From: Actinobacteria bacterium ATB1
GTDB lineage: Bacteria > Actinomycetota > Acidimicrobiia > UBA2766
DNA length: 8,375 nucleotides
Assembly (NCBI GenBank): GCA_021404985.1
Contig: QWHP01000106.1
Coordinates: 1 to 8,375 of the forward strand
Direction of reading: 5' to 3'
The position numbers were made by a program, and so were the translations under genes. Below the pieces are notes generated by a model, which was not told the DNA's origin, did not search any database, and saw nothing but the letters and a program-made list of their open reading frames with translations. Positions 5,145 through 8,375 of this stretch are shown here, piece after piece; position 1 is the first letter of the stretch; each line of letters starts with the position of its first letter.

Positions 5145-7231
5145 GGACACGGGTGGCCACCCTCGAGGGTGGGAGCGCGAGGACCGGCAAGTCTCCCGGT
5201 GGCGACGGTCGCGGGGTGCATGCGCGACCCCGCCGGGAAGCGGCCTTCAGGGTCCGGCGTCCACCGGTGCGTCGCGTCCACATGCCGGGCGACCGGCGGA
5301 GACGGGACGAGGGCGACCCACGCTCTCGACTGCGCCTCTTCGTCGCCGGCTGCGTGATCATGGCGATTCTCGTCCTGATCCGGCTCTGGTATCTCCAGAT
5401 CCTCGACCAGACCAGCTACGAGGAAGCCAGCACACAGAACAAGCTGCGAATTGCCCACATCGAGGCTCCCCGGGGGCGGATCCTCGGAAGCGACGGCAGT
5501 GTCCTCGTGGACAACACGCTCGCCCTCCAGGTCGGGATCGACCTCTCGCAGGTGCCGAGCGACCAGCAGGATCGGCTCGTCTCGCGCCTCGCCAGGATTC
5601 TCGGGATGACCGAGGAAGAGATCTGGTCTCGCATCGAGCGCCCCAAGGATCCCAACGTTGTCGCCCTCCCCATCGCAGAGGTGGACAAAGAGACGATGAT
5701 GTTCATCAAGGAACGTCAGGAGGAGTTCCCCGGCGTCGTCCCTGTGGTGACAGCCAAACGGATCTACACCCAGACCGACTGCGAGCCCGGAGTCGAGGAG
5801 TGCCACACGCTGGCTCCCCACGTTCTCGGCTACGTGGGGGAGACCACGGCCGAGGACCTCGAGGAGCACGAGGACTACCACATGGGCGACTCGATCGGGC
5901 GTGCCGGCCTCGAAGCGTCCTACGAGCAGGATCTCCGCGGTGAGGCGGGGGAGCGCCGCTACCTGGTGAACAGCAAGGGGCGCCAGATCGGCCGCCCTCT
6001 CGACGAAACAGCTCCCGTGCAGGGTCACGACATCGTCTCGACCGTAGATCCCCGAGTCCAGGAGATCGCCGAGCAGGCTTTGGAGGAAGGTATCGACGCA
6101 GCGCGGCGCAGGGTCGATCGAGGCAACACCGAGAAGCCCTTCGAGGCGACCGGAGGAGCGGTCGTCGTCATGGACCCGCGCGACGGGAGCATCCGGGCGA
6201 TGGCGTCTTATCCCGACTACGACCCGTCCGAGTTCGTGGACGGGATCCCCCAGGAACGCTGGGCATGGCTGAACGACCCCCGGAACCAGTATCCCCTCAC
6301 CAACAGGGCGATCGCCGGGCTCTACGCACCCGCCTCGACGTTCAAGGTCGTCACCGCCACCGCCGGGCTCCAGTGGGGCTTCATCACGAGGGACACGATT
6401 GTGAACGCCGGCCCCTACTTCGTGGCCGGGCGGGAGAAGCGCAAGTTCCGTGACTGGAAGCCGAGCGGTCACGGCCGCACCGACCTGCGCAAGTCCATCG
6501 TGCAGTCCGTCGACGTCTACTACTACATGCTCGGAAACGAGATGTACGAGAGGCGGGGCGAGAGATGGTTCCTCCAGGAGACCGCCCGCAGCTTGGGACT
6601 GGGGGCCCGAACCGGAGTTGACATCCCGGGCGAACGCGCGGGGCGCGTTCCCGACGAGGACTGGAAGCGTCGCGTGAACAACGAGAATCCGACGGCTTTC
6701 CCCGATCCCCTCTGGTATCCCGGCGACTCGATCAACATGTCCATAGGCCAGGGAGACCTCATCGTCACACCACTCCAGATGGCGGCGGTGTACGGAGCAA
6801 TCGCCAACGGCGGGACGGTCTGGAAGCCACGAAGCGTCGATCGTGTCCAGAGTCAGACGGGTGCCCCTATACGTCAGGTCCCGCCAGAGCAGATCGGTGC
6901 CCTGCCGATTCCGCCAGAAGACATCTCGGTCTTGAAGGAAGCCCTCTTCGGGGTCACGACAGAGGGCACCGCCCGCGTGGCGTTCGACGGCTACCCGATG
7001 GAGCGTGTCGCGATCGCCGGCAAGACGGGGACGGGCGAGGTGGCTGGGAAGCAGGACACCGCATGGTTCGTCTCGTTCGCTCCCGTCGAGAACCCCGAAT
7101 ACGTCGTTGCCGTCGTCGTGGAGCAAGGCGGGCACGGAGGCGACACTGCAGCGCCCATAGCCCGCCTGATCTACGAGCGTATCTACGACCTGCCTTCACA
7201 GGGGCTGGTGCAGGGGGCGGTGACGGACTGA
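5141..7231 (+). CDS. mrdA: Penicillin-binding protein 2, elongation transpeptidase
   Basis: Class B PBP that cross-links new peptidoglycan, working with RodA. It is 696 aa. Parts in order: Arg-rich cytoplasmic tail at 1-65; one transmembrane helix at about 66-84 followed by RLWYLQIL; pedestal/dimerisation domain with APRGRILGSDG (109-119) and APHVLGYVGE (225-234); PBP2-type SIGRAGLEASYEQDLRG (251-267); then the transpeptidase domain. Catalytic motifs: STFK at 399-402 (Ser399 nucleophile) within YAPASTFK; SVD at 456-458, the SxD form usual for PBP2; KTGT at 628-631. INMSIGQGDLIVTPLQMA (531-548) is also typical. The active site is intact. Two oddities: the tail before the membrane helix is long and basic, and there is a short insert bracketed by Cys214 and Cys221 where relatives run directly from RxYP to the HVLGYVG motif. 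Those are the only cysteines outside the membrane segment. A shorter form from ATG 5282 (649 aa) is possible but lacks a good Shine-Dalgarno sequence. It overlaps mreD (ATGA) and rodA (TGATG). Confidence 0.97.
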   Translation: MRTRVATLEGGSARTGKSPGGDGRGVHARPRREAAFRVRRPPVRRVHMPGDRRRRDEGDPRSRLRLFVAGCVIMAILVLIRLWYLQILDQTSYEEASTQNKLRIAHIEAPRGRILGSDGSVLVDNTLALQVGIDLSQVPSDQQDRLVSRLARILGMTEEEIWSRIERPKDPNVVALPIAEVDKETMMFIKERQEEFPGVVPVVTAKRIYTQTDCEPGVEECHTLAPHVLGYVGETTAEDLEEHEDYHMGDSIGRAGLEASYEQDLRGEAGERRYLVNSKGRQIGRPLDETAPVQGHDIVSTVDPRVQEIAEQALEEGIDAARRRVDRGNTEKPFEATGGAVVVMDPRDGSIRAMASYPDYDPSEFVDGIPQERWAWLNDPRNQYPLTNRAIAGLYAPASTFKVVTATAGLQWGFITRDTIVNAGPYFVAGREKRKFRDWKPSGHGRTDLRKSIVQSVDVYYYMLGNEMYERRGERWFLQETARSLGLGARTGVDIPGERAGRVPDEDWKRRVNNENPTAFPDPLWYPGDSINMSIGQGDLIVTPLQMAAVYGAIANGGTVWKPRSVDRVQSQTGAPIRQVPPEQIGALPIPPEDISVLKEALFGVTTEGTARVAFDGYPMERVAIAGKTGTGEVAGKQDTAWFVSFAPVENPEYVVAVVVEQGGHGGDTAAPIARLIYERIYDLPSQGLVQGAVTD

Positions 7232-8375
7232 TGCATGCCGGTGTCTTCCCCGGAGTCCGCCAGATAGAGCGCTCGCGTCGCTCCGCCGCCGCCGGGCCAT
7301 GGAGCCACGTCGACTGGATCCTCGTCGGGGCATGCGGGGCTCTGCTCGTGCTCGGCGTAGTGATGGTCTACTCGGCTTCGCGTTCGAGACTCGTCGAGCA
7401 GGGCCTGTCGGGCACGTTCCTCCTGCAACGCCAGATCGTGTTCATCGTCCTGGCGGTCGCTCTCGCCCTGGTCGTCAACCTGTTCGACTACACGCGATGG
7501 AAGGCCTGGGTGCCCGGCCTCTACTTCGCGTTTCTTGCATCGCTGTTACTCGTGCTCACGCCCCTGGGCACGGAAGTCAACGGGGCCCGGGGGTGGTTCG
7601 AGATCGGGGCCTTCCAGATCCAGCCAGCGGAGTACGGCAAACCGATCATGGTCCTCGTCCTCGCCTCGGTCGCCTCCCAGGGCGAAGGCCGCTTGGACAG
7701 GCGCCGCCTGCTCCAGCTCCTTGTACTCGCCGGCGCCCCGATGGCGCTGCTGATCCTCCAGCCCGACCTCGGTTCCGTCATGGTCTACGTGTTCCTACTC
7801 CTCGCGGTACTCCTCATCGGGGGCGCCAAGCCGCGTCACATCGGGACCCTCGCCGCCGCCGGCGCGATCGCCGTGATCTTCGCCCTCCAACTCGGGATCA
7901 TCAAGGACTACCAACAGGCCCGTCTTTCGTGCTTCCTCAACGCCGAAGAGAACGTACGCGCGGAGTGCTACAACATCCGCCAGAGCGGAATCGCGATCGG
8001 CTCGGGCGGTCTGACCGGCAAGGGCCTCTTCCAGGGGACACAGACCAAAGGCAACTTCATTCCCGAACAGCACAACGACTTCATCTTCACTGCTATCGGC
8101 GAGGAGCTCGGCTTCCTCGGGGCCGTGGCGGTGATCGCGCTGATCGGGATCATCGTGTGGCGCGGTGTGCGAGCCGTCCAGCTCTCCAGAGATTTCTTCG
8201 GGTCACTCCTCGCCGTAGGGGTGACCGCCGTCGTGGCCTTTCAGTCCTTCCTCAACATCGCTGTCACGATCGGGGTGATGCCCGTCACGGGCGTGACGCT
8301 TCCCTTCGTCAGCTACGGCGGCTCATCGATCCTCAGCCTCGGTGTCCTGTTGGGTCTGCTCGTCAACGTCCACAG
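7231..8375 (+). CDS. rodA: Rod shape-determining glycosyltransferase RodA (SEDS family), 3'-partial
   Basis: Polytopic SEDS glycosyltransferase that polymerises lipid II during elongation, in complex with PBP2. ATG 7231 shares its A with the mrdA stop (TGATG). The frame stays open to the right edge, giving 381 codons plus 2 nt, so only the extreme C-terminus is missing. An Arg/Ser-rich tail of about 26 residues precedes the first membrane helix (28-48). SEDS motifs: GARGWFEIGAFQIQPAEYGKP at 118-138 (consensus has QPSEFAK), QPDLGS at 177-182, QSGIAIGSGGLTGKGLFQGTQ at 251-271, FIPEQHNDFIF at 276-286 with Asp283 at the position implicated in catalysis, EELGFLG at 291-297, and PVTGVTLPFVSYGGSS at 351-366. 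RodA rather than FtsW is supported by neighbours mreBCD-mrdA and by IPEQHNDFIF. Cys234 and Cys246 lie in the large extracytoplasmic loop where relatives usually have Thr/Ser and Gly/Ala. AGGGGG (7212-7217) is a rather distant Shine-Dalgarno candidate; coupling to mrdA is more likely. Confidence 0.95.
   Translation, partial: MHAGVFPGVRQIERSRRSAAAGPWSHVDWILVGACGALLVLGVVMVYSASRSRLVEQGLSGTFLLQRQIVFIVLAVALALVVNLFDYTRWKAWVPGLYFAFLASLLLVLTPLGTEVNGARGWFEIGAFQIQPAEYGKPIMVLVLASVASQGEGRLDRRRLLQLLVLAGAPMALLILQPDLGSVMVYVFLLLAVLLIGGAKPRHIGTLAAAGAIAVIFALQLGIIKDYQQARLSCFLNAEENVRAECYNIRQSGIAIGSGGLTGKGLFQGTQTKGNFIPEQHNDFIFTAIGEELGFLGAVAVIALIGIIVWRGVRAVQLSRDFFGSLLAVGVTAVVAFQSFLNIAVTIGVMPVTGVTLPFVSYGGSSILSLGVLLGLLVNVH

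Noticed and set aside
6335..6349. YAPASTFK instead of YPPGSTFK around the PBP2 active-site serine
   Set aside because: The catalytic STFK residues are intact, and flanking Gly-to-Ala changes are mild, so no functional loss is indicated.
5111..7135. Long open frame on the - strand, about 674 codons, opposite mrdA
   Set aside because: It is antisense to an intact PBP2 with all catalytic motifs. Its translation is Arg/Asp/Val/His-rich with no recognisable domain, as expected for a shadow frame in high-GC DNA.

Overview
The window is a high-GC bacterial chromosome segment with strongly G/C-biased third codon positions. All genes lie on the + strand and are tightly packed. The order folC - ndk - mreB - mreC - mreD - mrdA (PBP2) - rodA matches the arrangement known from Streptomyces and some other Actinomycetota. 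The most likely source is an actinobacterium that elongates with MreB and the Rod complex, possibly an Acidimicrobiia-type lineage. That placement is inferred from gene order and base composition, not from a marker-gene tree.

Layout. Positions 2-742 hold the C-terminal part of an unidentified protein with prenyltransferase/squalene-cyclase-type alpha/alpha repeats; it runs off the left edge. Positions 793-2109 are folC (folate polyglutamylation) and 2189-2596 are ndk (nucleoside diphosphate kinase). The cell-elongation block follows: mreB 2720-3751, mreC 3814-4647, mreD 4629-5144, mrdA/PBP2 5141-7231, and rodA from 7231, cut by the right edge. There is no gene-free stretch above 300 bases; the longest gap is 123 bp, between ndk and mreB. 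I see no tRNA, rRNA, insertion sequence, CRISPR array or prophage signal.

How the genes work together. MreB filaments under the membrane position the Rod complex. MreC (bitopic, coiled coil) and MreD (polytopic) link MreB to the synthases. RodA polymerises glycan strands from lipid II and PBP2 cross-links them. From mreC to rodA the reading frames overlap (mreC/mreD, ATGA, TGATG), suggesting translational coupling. By contrast, folC/ndk and mreB/mreC are separated by short gaps that each contain a good stem-loop, where expression could be adjusted.

The window looks mainly like a well-known housekeeping and cell-wall cluster, and I found no clearly new system. The points most worth a second look are: paired extracytoplasmic cysteines in both PBP2 and RodA; the long Arg-rich N-terminus of PBP2; the two intercistronic hairpins; a duplicated Shine-Dalgarno block before ndk; and the unidentified repeat protein next to folC.
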